Positions 7,587-15,152 of a stretch of 19,810 bases of DNA are shown piece by piece. The stretch is from UBA965 sp046303375 (GTDB lineage Bacteria > Chloroflexota > Chloroflexia > Chloroflexales > Roseiflexaceae). A program made the position numbers and the translations under genes. The stretch lies in the NCBI GenBank assembly GCA_046303375.1, contig JBKCGB010000011.1, forward strand, positions 1-19,810. The letters are read 5' to 3'. The notes under the pieces were generated by a model. It saw only the letters and a list, made by a program, of their open reading frames with translations, had not been told where the DNA came from and made no database searches. Position 1 is the first letter of the stretch, and each line of letters opens with the position of its first letter.

Positions 7587-9827
7587 GTGAGTACTGAACG
7601 AGTCAACCACTACAAATCACTGTTGCATGGCAAAACACGCTTGTTGCAGCGCTCACGTCGCATGCGTGCAGCAGTTGCACTAGCACGCGATGCGTCGGTA
7701 CGTGCGTTGGACGTATTGCTCGAAGTCATCATGAGTGGTGGTGATAGTGATGCAGTGAATGCTGCAGCAACCGCGTTGAGTCAACACGCCGATTGGCGGC
7801 ACATCAACATCATCTGTAGTGTCTGGGCACTGACACGGCACCCCACGCTCGGTCGCCTGATTTCACAACATGGCTGGATTGCGAATGCTCCCCCAGATGC
7901 GCGTGTACTTAGCGCCCTGCACATCGGTCAACTCGAATTACTCGTCAGTGCCCGCCCTGGGCTCCTCCCCGCCCTGATAATCGCCACCGGTGACCGCAAT
8001 CAATCCATTGCACAACGGGCACGACGCACCTTATTGGCATTGCAACGCAGTGATACACGGCAAGCGCTATGTATGCTCGCTGTCGAACAACAGATTCCCA
8101 TTGCACTCGACATTGCGCGACGTGCAGGATATCTCCCCGACGATATGATGTGGCGGGCAGTCTATCTCTTACTAACCGATCAACGTGATGCTTACCGAAA
8201 TTGCGATCCTGATTGTCAACATGTCATCAAAGCGTTTGCCGTGAGTTCACCACAGCTGCGTGAACGTATTGCACGGGCGCTGTACGACGAACCCAATGCA
8301 CCACCCATCATGCCGCCATCACTCATCTACATCGCAGATCTCAATGATGCACAATGGCACGAAGCCGTGCAGTTTTTGTGTAGCCCGCTCAATCATCATG
8401 TAGCTGCAGTCGTGGCACGCTATGCGCCGGCACGTTGGGCGGCTCAATTACTCGTGCACCTCGAAGAAGGCGCTGAACCAGCTACTCGGAGCAATACGAT
8501 GCCGCTCGGCGTACTGCGTTCGATTGCTGAAACCTGCTTGGCAGGGCAAGAGCCTCAGCCACTCAAAGGTGTCACACTGCATGCAGGCAATCGCGGTATT
8601 CATCATTTGGCACTCAGCCATAGTGGTGACTACTTGGCCGCAGCAGATGGAAATGGCGGCATATTTGTGTGGCATTTGAGCCATGGTGGTGCACTGCCCA
8701 CTCCACATGCCCATCCGTGGCCAGTACGCTCTTTGCTGTTTTCGCGGAACGATCAGTATCTGTGTAGCGCTTCGAGTGTCGGACCAATGCAAATCTGGGA
8801 TCTCAATCGCCATCAGGTGCATCATCGCTTTGATGGACGCATGCCCATTCAGCTCGTACCAGACAGTGACACATTTTTGTCGAGTGGCGAAGAAGCCTTT
8901 CATTTTTGGTCGTTGCGTGGCACGCATCTGAGCAGCATTCGTACCCCTGCATCACGTGTCGCACAGATTGCGCTGAGCCCTGACGGCCAGTATTACGCAG
9001 TGGCAGGTGCAGCACCAGCGCTTGCGCTCGCCAACCAGAGTGTACCTCGTGATCACGGCATCAGCGTGTGGCGTATGCCCAGCGGTGAGCTTTTGGCGGG
9101 GGATGCATTAGCCCGCTGGCTAGATCGCGGCGATCCGATTACATTGCTGGATTTGCCGTCTGTCGCCGAAGAGGTCATCTTTAGTCCAAATAGTCAGTTA
9201 ATTGCTGCAGTATGTGGCGACGGATTTGTGCGCATCTGGCGCTTGCTCGATGGCATGCAACAACAAATGTACCCAGGCACCGCCCCCATTGTTTTCTTGC
9301 ATGATGGCACACAGTTGCTCAGCGGATCAGCAACTGGAGGATTCCAGATTCGCCAAACAAACAGCAGCGAACTGGTAGCCAATGTACCACTGCAACACGG
9401 CATACCAAATGTGATGACAAGTGTCTCTGACCGAGGCATTGTGGTAGGGGGGAGCACCGATGGCACAATTACACTTTGGCGCTTGCATGAATCACTCGAA
9501 GCAGTAGAGCTTACTGCTCATGCGCATCGTATTACTGCGTTAACTATCAGCGACGATGGGCAAACGCTGGTCAGTGCTGACATCAGTGGCACCATTATTG
9601 TATGGGATATCGCAGTGTGTGATCTGATTCGACGCATCCCACTCCATGTGCGCCCGCACGACCGCACGTGGATTAGTGATGTGCTCAAACAACGGCGCTA
9701 CAAAAGCACCGAACGCCGCTGGCTGGAATTCATGAATGCGCTGTATCGTACTCCGCCAGGGAATCGCCGTGGATATGACCCGTCGATTCCTGTTGATGTG
9801 GGGTCGTTTCGATTACGTTTAGAATAG
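7587..9827 (+). CDS. HEAT-like plus WD40-repeat protein of unknown function
   Basis: This 746-residue protein has no signal peptide or membrane segment visible, so it is probably cytoplasmic. About residues 1-330 are alpha-helical with HEAT/armadillo-like spacing (for example IAQRARRTLLALQRSD). From about 340 to 680 there are about eight WD40 units, each ending in a Trp-rich strand: GGIFVWHLSHG, MQIWDLNRH, FHFWSLRG, GISVWRMPSG, FVRIWRLLDG, FQIRQTNSSE, TITLWRLHE and TIIVWDIAV. Several contain SPDGQ- or SDDGQ-type turns. A basic tail follows. Eight units would close one propeller. The start is GTG, 3 bases after the PPOX stop, with only a weak GGA before it; Met26 is a possible alternative. It is probably a protein-binding scaffold. 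No catalytic domain is seen, and its reason for sitting among F420 genes is unknown. Confidence 0.85.
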   Translation: MSTERVNHYKSLLHGKTRLLQRSRRMRAAVALARDASVRALDVLLEVIMSGGDSDAVNAAATALSQHADWRHINIICSVWALTRHPTLGRLISQHGWIANAPPDARVLSALHIGQLELLVSARPGLLPALIIATGDRNQSIAQRARRTLLALQRSDTRQALCMLAVEQQIPIALDIARRAGYLPDDMMWRAVYLLLTDQRDAYRNCDPDCQHVIKAFAVSSPQLRERIARALYDEPNAPPIMPPSLIYIADLNDAQWHEAVQFLCSPLNHHVAAVVARYAPARWAAQLLVHLEEGAEPATRSNTMPLGVLRSIAETCLAGQEPQPLKGVTLHAGNRGIHHLALSHSGDYLAAADGNGGIFVWHLSHGGALPTPHAHPWPVRSLLFSRNDQYLCSASSVGPMQIWDLNRHQVHHRFDGRMPIQLVPDSDTFLSSGEEAFHFWSLRGTHLSSIRTPASRVAQIALSPDGQYYAVAGAAPALALANQSVPRDHGISVWRMPSGELLAGDALARWLDRGDPITLLDLPSVAEEVIFSPNSQLIAAVCGDGFVRIWRLLDGMQQQMYPGTAPIVFLHDGTQLLSGSATGGFQIRQTNSSELVANVPLQHGIPNVMTSVSDRGIVVGGSTDGTITLWRLHESLEAVELTAHAHRITALTISDDGQTLVSADISGTIIVWDIAVCDLIRRIPLHVRPHDRTWISDVLKQRRYKSTERRWLEFMNALYRTPPGNRRGYDPSIPVDVGSFRLRLE

Positions 9828-9863
9828 TCGTATTCGCGACTTACGTGTAGAGGAGAAAACCCA

Positions 9864-11036
9864 ATGACGAGTGCTCCGTTGCAAATGCCGTTGCCCGAAA
9901 TTGCGTCGCAGTTTAATCTGCGTCGTGATATCGTCTTTCTCAATCATGGTAGCTTTGGTGCCTGTCCACGACCTGTGATCGCTGCGTATCGACGGTGGCA
10001 AGACGAGCTCGAATCTGAGCCCTGCCTCTTTTTTGGTCGTAATCGGCTGGGGTATCTGGCTGAAGCGCGGGCTGCGCTCGGTGCCTATGTCAATGCGGAT
10101 GCCGATGATGTGGTATTTATCCCAAATATCACCTATGGCATGAACATCGTAATCAACTCGCTTCAGTTGGCAGCCGATGATGAAGTGCTCACCACCAATC
10201 ACGAATATGGCGCCATCAATAATACGTGGAATTACCACTTACCACGCCGTGGTGGCAAACTCGTCATACGCGAAATGCCAATTCCCGTATCAGACCCCCA
10301 TGCATGGGTCGAGCATTTCTGGGCAGGGGTTACACCGCGCACCAAAGCAATTTCAATTAGTCATATCACCTCAGCCACTGCGCTTATTTTTCCCATTGCC
10401 GAGATCATCAAACGTGCCCGGGCAGCAGGCATTTTGAGCATTGTTGATGGAGCACACGTACCAGGCCATATTGACCTCGATTTACAAGCCCTCGATCCTG
10501 ATTTTTATTCGGCCAACTGCCACAAATGGCTTTGCGCACCCAAGGGTGCGGGCTTCTTGTATACACGGCGCGACAAACCAGATATGCTCGAGCCATTGGT
10601 TTGCAGCTGGAATCTGAGCAGAGCGGTGATGACGGGTTCACGCTATACCAGCCTCTATGAAAATGTGGGCACCAATGATCCATGTCCATGGCTCGCCGTG
10701 CCCGCAGCCATCGAATTCCAACGATCACATAATTGGCCTGCAGTACGTGCTGCCTGTCACACACTTGCATCACAAATCCGCCAAGAGCTTGCTGGAATAA
10801 CCAAACTGCAACCCATTTCCGATGAATCACAACAGTGGTGGAATCAGATGGCACTCTGCCCTGTACCGAGTGATGAACGGTTCAACTACGCACGGCTCTG
10901 GGATGAGTTCCAAATCGAAGTCCCCGTAGTGCGCTGGGAAGGACACACGTTCTTACGTGTGGCCATCCAAGCATACAACACCCCGAATGATGGCGACAGG
11001 TTAGTTGAAGCAATCAAACGCATCATCGCCAAATAA
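9864..11036 (+). CDS. Class V aminotransferase-like PLP enzyme (isopenicillin N epimerase-like)
   Basis: This 390-residue fold-type I PLP enzyme has LNHGSFGACPRPV near the N-terminus, the pocket-forming opening of this subgroup. PNITYGMNIVINSL and HEYGAINNTW follow. SIVDGAHVPGHIDLDL carries the PLP-nitrogen Asp at about 195, and SANCHKWLCAPKGAGFLY carries the Schiff-base Lys at about 221. This subgroup includes isopenicillin N epimerase, EgtE-like C-S lyases and cysteine desulfurase-like enzymes, so the reaction (epimerase, lyase or transaminase) cannot be stated. AGAGGAGAAAA precedes the ATG and is the strongest ribosome binding site in this run. The gene begins 36 bases after the WD40 gene with no terminator between, so it may be the last gene of the F420 transcript. 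A strong hairpin follows. Confidence 0.88.
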   Translation: MTSAPLQMPLPEIASQFNLRRDIVFLNHGSFGACPRPVIAAYRRWQDELESEPCLFFGRNRLGYLAEARAALGAYVNADADDVVFIPNITYGMNIVINSLQLAADDEVLTTNHEYGAINNTWNYHLPRRGGKLVIREMPIPVSDPHAWVEHFWAGVTPRTKAISISHITSATALIFPIAEIIKRARAAGILSIVDGAHVPGHIDLDLQALDPDFYSANCHKWLCAPKGAGFLYTRRDKPDMLEPLVCSWNLSRAVMTGSRYTSLYENVGTNDPCPWLAVPAAIEFQRSHNWPAVRAACHTLASQIRQELAGITKLQPISDESQQWWNQMALCPVPSDERFNYARLWDEFQIEVPVVRWEGHTFLRVAIQAYNTPNDGDRLVEAIKRIIAK

Positions 11037-11075
11037 CCATCGCTGATTCACACACCGTGTAACGCACTGATTGCC

Positions 11076-11117
11076 CACAAGGTGCCCCTGCTGATGAGCC
11101 AGCAGGGGCACCTCGTG
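11076..11117. terminator. Strong hairpin between two convergent genes, probable bidirectional terminator
   Basis: AGGTGCCCCTGCTG (11080-11093) and CAGCAGGGGCACCT (11100-11113) form a perfect 14-base-pair stem with a 6-base loop. After one mismatch the pairing continues with CAC/GTG (11076-11078 with 11115-11117). It lies between the stop at 11036 on the plus strand and the stop at 11123 on the minus strand. Neither side has a run of T typical of an intrinsic terminator, so it may act by mRNA 3'-end protection or with Rho. Confidence 0.7.
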
Positions 11118-11122
11118 ATGAA

Positions 11123-11956
11123 CTACTGCAACGGGACACCGGCTTGTTGTGCTGCAGCACGTACATAGGCCGCCGCCGCCGCATACTGCTGGGCTTCTTG
11201 CAGGTGTTCGAGCATCAGTGGCACATCACCGAGGGGTGCCAACGTACGTAGGATTGACACATAGTCGAGCATACCAAGCCCAGGTGCACATTCAGGTAGT
11301 GCCACCACAAATGGGCGCTCAATACGCATGTCTTTGATGTGGCAACTTTTGATGAATGGTCCGAGCAGGTCAACACAATGACGAATAAATTCGCGGTGTT
11401 GAAAAAACCGTGGCACGCTATTAATGAGATTCACCGGATCAAAGTGTACCGCAAATTGCGGTCGATCAATGGCACGGATAAGTTCCTGATAGACTTCTGG
11501 CGAATCAGGGTACATCCACGGCATGGTTTCGAGCGTGTAATAGGTGTCTTTCGGTTTGACAGCATCGATGATGGTGCGCACCGTGTCAACAATAAGCGCA
11601 AACGTATCAGGGTGGTAATTTGCCGCATCAGGGCCGTCCCATTCTGCTCCACGGGATCCTGCAATGTTGACACAACAGCGAGCACCTAGTGCATCAGCAA
11701 GTGCCAAACGCTCTTGGCAAAATGTGATTGCTGTGGCGCGTTGTGTCGCATCAACTGCAAGTGGGTTACTCCACGCACCGACTTCAGCAATCACGACGTC
11801 ATGCTGCGCTGCTGCCTGCCGAAACGCGGCAACAGTAGTTGCAGATGCCTGTTGATCGACTGGTGCGTAGGCGGCACGATAGCCGTGTTGGCGTAGCGAG
11901 GCGATCCACTCATCCGGCTGCGTCACCGTGGTAAAAATTGGGCCTCCAAGGCGCAT
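11123..11956 (-). CDS. Sugar phosphate isomerase/epimerase-like TIM-barrel protein
   Basis: This 277-residue protein belongs to the xylose isomerase-like TIM-barrel group, which includes sugar epimerases, inosose dehydratases and endonuclease IV-like folds. Candidate metal ligands appear in the expected order on successive strands: Glu143 (YTLETMPW), Asp173 (VHFDPVNL), His206 (KSCHIKDM) and Glu250 (LMLEHLQEA). The His-x-Lys-Asp motif (HIKD) is typical of hydroxypyruvate isomerase and tagatose-3-epimerase relatives. No signal peptide is seen, so it is cytoplasmic. AAGGAGCTCGTC precedes the ATG. It stands alone on the minus strand, convergent with the aminotransferase and divergent from the glycosyltransferase. 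The actual sugar or polyol is unknown. Confidence 0.85.
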   Translation of the reverse strand: MRLGGPIFTTVTQPDEWIASLRQHGYRAAYAPVDQQASATTVAAFRQAAAQHDVVIAEVGAWSNPLAVDATQRATAITFCQERLALADALGARCCVNIAGSRGAEWDGPDAANYHPDTFALIVDTVRTIIDAVKPKDTYYTLETMPWMYPDSPEVYQELIRAIDRPQFAVHFDPVNLINSVPRFFQHREFIRHCVDLLGPFIKSCHIKDMRIERPFVVALPECAPGLGMLDYVSILRTLAPLGDVPLMLEHLQEAQQYAAAAAYVRAAAQQAGVPLQ

Positions 11957-12001
11957 GACGAGCTCCTTTCAACATATGACACATCCAAGAACAGGATTGC
12001 A

Positions 12002-12007
12002 TATAAT
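12002..12007 (+). promoter_or_regulatory. Candidate -10 box for the membrane glycosyltransferase
   Basis: This is a perfect TATAAT, 31 bases before the ATG at 12039, with no good -35. ACAGGA occurs at 11991, 12012 and 12021 around it, which could be repeated regulator half-sites. Confidence 0.45.
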
Positions 12008-12030
12008 ACAGACAGGATAAACAGGAACAA
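12003..12030 (-). promoter_or_regulatory. Candidate sigma-70 promoter for the epimerase-like gene
   Basis: On the minus strand TTGTTC (12030-12025) and TATTAT (12008-12003) are 16 bases apart, which would give a leader of about 40 bases to the ATG at 11956. The -10 shares bases with the opposite-strand TATAAT, so the two divergent promoters would overlap and could exclude each other. Confidence 0.4.
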
Positions 12031-12038
12031 GTACTCGT

Positions 12039-13970
12039 ATGATACACGTGATTTTACATCGCTGGCGGAGCATTCTGACCATCACTGGAATCGGTGCCGT
12101 GCTATGCGTAGCAACGTTGCTTCGCTGGCCGATGATTCATTTTGCGTTACCCTATACCCCACATCCCGATGAACCATACGTCATCAATATGATTTTTGAC
12201 ATGTTGAGACGCAACGACTGGATTCCCAATAATTTCGAACGCCCGCATCTGTCAGTCTATTTGGCCTATATCGCAGTGTGGCTGGGTACGTGGTGGCACC
12301 CCATCGACTCCACCGTGCTCAGTATCCCCACAGACCGCATTACCGTTGTTCCACAGGCATTCGTTGATGCACGTACCGCCATGGTATGCACCGGTGTCGC
12401 AAGTATTCTGGCCGCATATTGGCACCTACGTCAACGTGAGTTTACCTGGGGGGCGTGGGTCGGCATGCTGTGGTTGGCATTTTTGCCATGGCATCAAGAG
12501 CAAAGTGGCTTAATTACCCCCGACGTCATGGTTGGTCTGTTTACCTTCCTTATTGCCGTATATGCCTGGAAATACGCCCAGCACGCTACAACACTGCGAT
12601 TGTGGGTGCTGGCACTGGTTATTGGCATGGCCACAGGCACGAAATATAACATTGGTGCCGCCATTATTATCCCCGTCATCCTGCAGTGGCCACTCCTCAC
12701 GGCACGCATGTGGCGTGCCATACTACGCAATGGGCTCATTATTGGCGCAGGGAGTTTCATCGGATTTTTGCTTACCACACCGGGTATTTTGTGGTCGTTG
12801 ACTGAACTCCAAAATAATCTGGGCTATCAGATGTATCACTATGATCGCCCAGATGGCAGCACCAATCCGTGGGATTGGCAATACTACCTGTGGTTTTTCC
12901 AGCATCAAGCGTGGCTGTGGGTCGGCAGTATGTTTGCAATAGTGGGGATCAGTGTAATCATCAAACAACGGCGGCTCGTCGATATTAGTTTGCTTGTGTT
13001 TTTTGTGGTGCAAATCCTGTTTTTTATGTCACGTGAACGCCATTATATGCGTAATCTGATGCCAATCGTAGTCTTCGGGGTGGTGTACATGGTCATCGGT
13101 GCCACGTGGCTAATCGATCAGCTCAAGCGCTGGATACAGCCATACACGCTACGCGTTGCCATCGTCGCCGTAGTTTTGCTCATCCAACCGTTGGCACAAG
13201 GACTAGAATTCCATACCTTCATGGAACGCCCGTACAACATGCTCCAAGTCGACCACTATACCACCTCGCACCCACGTGGGGGCATACTGCTGTGTAGCTT
13301 CGAAGCCATCACTGTACCCATCACCCCAAGCTGCGATGCCATCGTCACCAAACAGGCAGAATTTGCCGACTGGGAAGGTGCGGGTGTCCAACAAATTGTG
13401 ATTAATCGCACCCAATATCCCAGTTGGCAGCTCCCTTCCTCCTGGCAACGTGTTGCGCAGATTCCTGGGAGCAAAGCAGGGGGCAATGGTGAAATGTATG
13501 ATATTTATCGAGACCCGTCGGCACGAGCCATCACTGTGGGCACGTCCGCAACGACCAGCGATGGTATTCAGATTGACGGAGTACGGCTGGGGTACACCGA
13601 TGTGCGTGACCGCATTACCCCGCTCTACGCCACACAACGGGTTGCTACCGGTGGCACGGTGCTCAACATCAACGCATACTTTACCGTGACCGTGCCTGTA
13701 AGCGAGCCAGGGTGGTGGTTATTTGTGCATCTGATTGATGCCCAAGGGAACAAAGTGGCCGAGCGCGCCACCGTGCCACGCAGCGATTATGCAATCGCCA
13801 CATGGCAGGCAGGTGAGCAGGTGGTCGTCAACGCAGATTTACCAGCGTCGCTGCCTGCCGGCGACTATGTAATCACGCTTGGATTTTTCCGTCCCAGCGA
13901 CGGCGCACGCATGATTATTAGCAACAGCAACGAAGGTAGTTGGCAGATCCCAATCAGCATTATTCCCTAA
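12039..13970 (+). CDS. GT-C type membrane glycosyltransferase (ArnT/PMT-like) with C-terminal beta domain
   Basis: This 643-residue integral membrane protein would move sugar from a polyprenyl-phosphate donor to a protein or lipid on the outer face. About 11 hydrophobic segments lie in residues 12-390. The first outer loop carries TPHPDEPYVINM with Asp44-Glu45, the acidic pair expected at the GT-C active site, and GMATGTKYNIGAAIIIPVI is a typical family segment. After the last membrane segment a soluble part of about 240 residues follows. Its last 130 (from about GIQIDGVRLGYTDV) look like a beta-sandwich, with LNINAYFTVTVPV and WWLFVHLIDAQGNKVAE. This tail is common in Chloroflexota relatives and would lie outside. 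The gene is monocistronic. Its stop overlaps that of the convergent DUF3048 gene. Acceptor and sugar are unknown. Confidence 0.85.
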   Translation: MIHVILHRWRSILTITGIGAVLCVATLLRWPMIHFALPYTPHPDEPYVINMIFDMLRRNDWIPNNFERPHLSVYLAYIAVWLGTWWHPIDSTVLSIPTDRITVVPQAFVDARTAMVCTGVASILAAYWHLRQREFTWGAWVGMLWLAFLPWHQEQSGLITPDVMVGLFTFLIAVYAWKYAQHATTLRLWVLALVIGMATGTKYNIGAAIIIPVILQWPLLTARMWRAILRNGLIIGAGSFIGFLLTTPGILWSLTELQNNLGYQMYHYDRPDGSTNPWDWQYYLWFFQHQAWLWVGSMFAIVGISVIIKQRRLVDISLLVFFVVQILFFMSRERHYMRNLMPIVVFGVVYMVIGATWLIDQLKRWIQPYTLRVAIVAVVLLIQPLAQGLEFHTFMERPYNMLQVDHYTTSHPRGGILLCSFEAITVPITPSCDAIVTKQAEFADWEGAGVQQIVINRTQYPSWQLPSSWQRVAQIPGSKAGGNGEMYDIYRDPSARAITVGTSATTSDGIQIDGVRLGYTDVRDRITPLYATQRVATGGTVLNINAYFTVTVPVSEPGWWLFVHLIDAQGNKVAERATVPRSDYAIATWQAGEQVVVNADLPASLPAGDYVITLGFFRPSDGARMIISNSNEGSWQIPISIIP

Positions 13971-14986
13971 CGCATGCTGAGCCGTGTCAAGGTCGGAATA
14001 ATAGCCATCCAGATGCCGCCCTGCACCATGCTTACCTCGCTGACTCCATCGAGATAAAAGAAGCGGAGTGGGGCTTCGCCGTTTTCTTTGCGCCACTCAA
14101 TATCAAAGACTAGTCCATCTTGGAAGAGTACGGCGCGACCACTCCCGACCACACTTACATCCATGCGGCCTTTGGGATCACCCATGATGCGCTGGCTTGG
14201 CACCTCAAGCACAATGATGTTTTTGGTCGATATTTGTGATTTGCTATTGGCATCAATCGCAGCTTTGCCGCGCACAGAACGCATGTAGCAATTACAGTTT
14301 GGATCGTAGCTCCATGCTGCACCTGTGGCTTTCGTCAAAAAGTAATACGAAATCTGCATACCAGCAGGACGCAATGTCACATCTGCGTCGCCACGATACA
14401 GATAGCCGATATTGCTGTCGACTCCCTGACTCATAGTGCCATCAGCATTTATGACTGCAGGGAGCGTGTATGTGGCATTGTTGGCAGCCACATGGCTGGC
14501 AATACCATCACCACTCGTAAACAAATTGTGCGGTGCAACATTCGACTTGCTCCGATAAAACGGTGCTGCGTGTGCACGCTTGAGCCCATCGACATCGTAT
14601 ACCAAGGTACTTGTGGCCATCAGATTTAACCCTGCAGGTGAACCACCGGCATGGACGTGTACTGCTGCAAAACTCTGCGCGAGCTGGCCGTAGTAGAGGC
14701 GCGTGCTCCGTACTGGACCGATGGTACTCGGCAGCGGCATATCCGCATTAAAGAGCATCATGAAACGGGTGATGCCCCCTTCTGCAAGTGCCTCAAACAC
14801 AATCGCAGCCTGGTTAAAACCACTCTGTGGCACCGCATTCACATGGTTGTCGACCATCACAGTAATGGGACGTTTTATGACCGTACCACGTGCAAGTATC
14901 TCATTCGTTTCTTCGGCATGCAATGGTGGCACAAGCAACACACAGCAACACACCAGTAGGATTATTCGTGCAAACAGACGTGGCAT
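13967..14986 (-). CDS. Exported DUF3048 (YerB-like) protein
   Basis: This is a 339-residue secreted or surface protein of unknown function. Residues 1-24 form a signal peptide: MPRLFAR, a hydrophobic stretch with three cysteines, then LHA before EE. None of the cysteines is in a proper lipobox, so cleavage by signal peptidase I after Ala24 is likelier than lipidation. The DUF3048 N-terminal domain begins at RPITVMVDNHVNAVPQSGF, followed by AAIVFEALAEGGITRFMMLF and IGPVRSTRLYYGQLA, the most conserved blocks of YerB relatives. The C-terminal part (from about residue 220) is the second DUF3048 domain, ending in VSMVQGGIWMAIIP. The length fits the family (about 330-370). GGAGGG precedes the ATG. 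Its stop shares bases with the convergent glycosyltransferase stop, and it is divergent from lon. Confidence 0.9.
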   Translation of the reverse strand: MPRLFARIILLVCCCVLLVPPLHAEETNEILARGTVIKRPITVMVDNHVNAVPQSGFNQAAIVFEALAEGGITRFMMLFNADMPLPSTIGPVRSTRLYYGQLAQSFAAVHVHAGGSPAGLNLMATSTLVYDVDGLKRAHAAPFYRSKSNVAPHNLFTSGDGIASHVAANNATYTLPAVINADGTMSQGVDSNIGYLYRGDADVTLRPAGMQISYYFLTKATGAAWSYDPNCNCYMRSVRGKAAIDANSKSQISTKNIIVLEVPSQRIMGDPKGRMDVSVVGSGRAVLFQDGLVFDIEWRKENGEAPLRFFYLDGVSEVSMVQGGIWMAIIPTLTRLSMR

Positions 14987-15018
14987 GATCCCTCCATCAA
15001 CTCATTACTTTCGCTTGC

Positions 15019-15046
15019 ATTATACCGCCTATTAGACTTGTGTTAG
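15019..15046 (-). promoter_or_regulatory. Candidate sigma-70 promoter for the DUF3048 gene
   Basis: On the minus strand CTAACA (15046-15041) and a perfect TATAAT (15024-15019) are 16 bases apart, giving a leader of about 26 bases with GGAGGG before the ATG at 14986. Confidence 0.5.
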
Positions 15047-15062
15047 ATTTCGCTAAAATGCG

Positions 15063-15091
15063 TTGACACTGCCGAATAAGCTATCGATAAT
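15063..15091 (+). promoter_or_regulatory. Near-consensus sigma-70 promoter for lon
   Basis: TTGACA (15063-15068) and GATAAT (15086-15091) are exactly 17 bases apart, only one base from full consensus. Transcription should begin near 15098 and leave a leader of about 55 bases before the ATG at 15153. The TTG inside the -35 box is in frame with lon and can be mistaken for its start. Confidence 0.75.
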
Positions 15092-15152
15092 ACCAAAAGT
15101 AGTAGCAACACCAGGTATCGTTCTAGGCATACTACAGAAAGCGTCAATACCC

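Noticed and set aside
9820..9825. TAGAAT at the end of the WD40 gene as a promoter for the aminotransferase
   Set aside because: No -35 at 16-18 bases (a TTGATG is 21 bases away) and no extended -10; too weak to list as a feature.
15063..15152. In-frame TTG extension of lon by 30 residues
   Set aside because: The TTG is part of a TTGACA -35 box with GATAAT 17 bases later, and the ATG at 15153 gives a normal Lon length.
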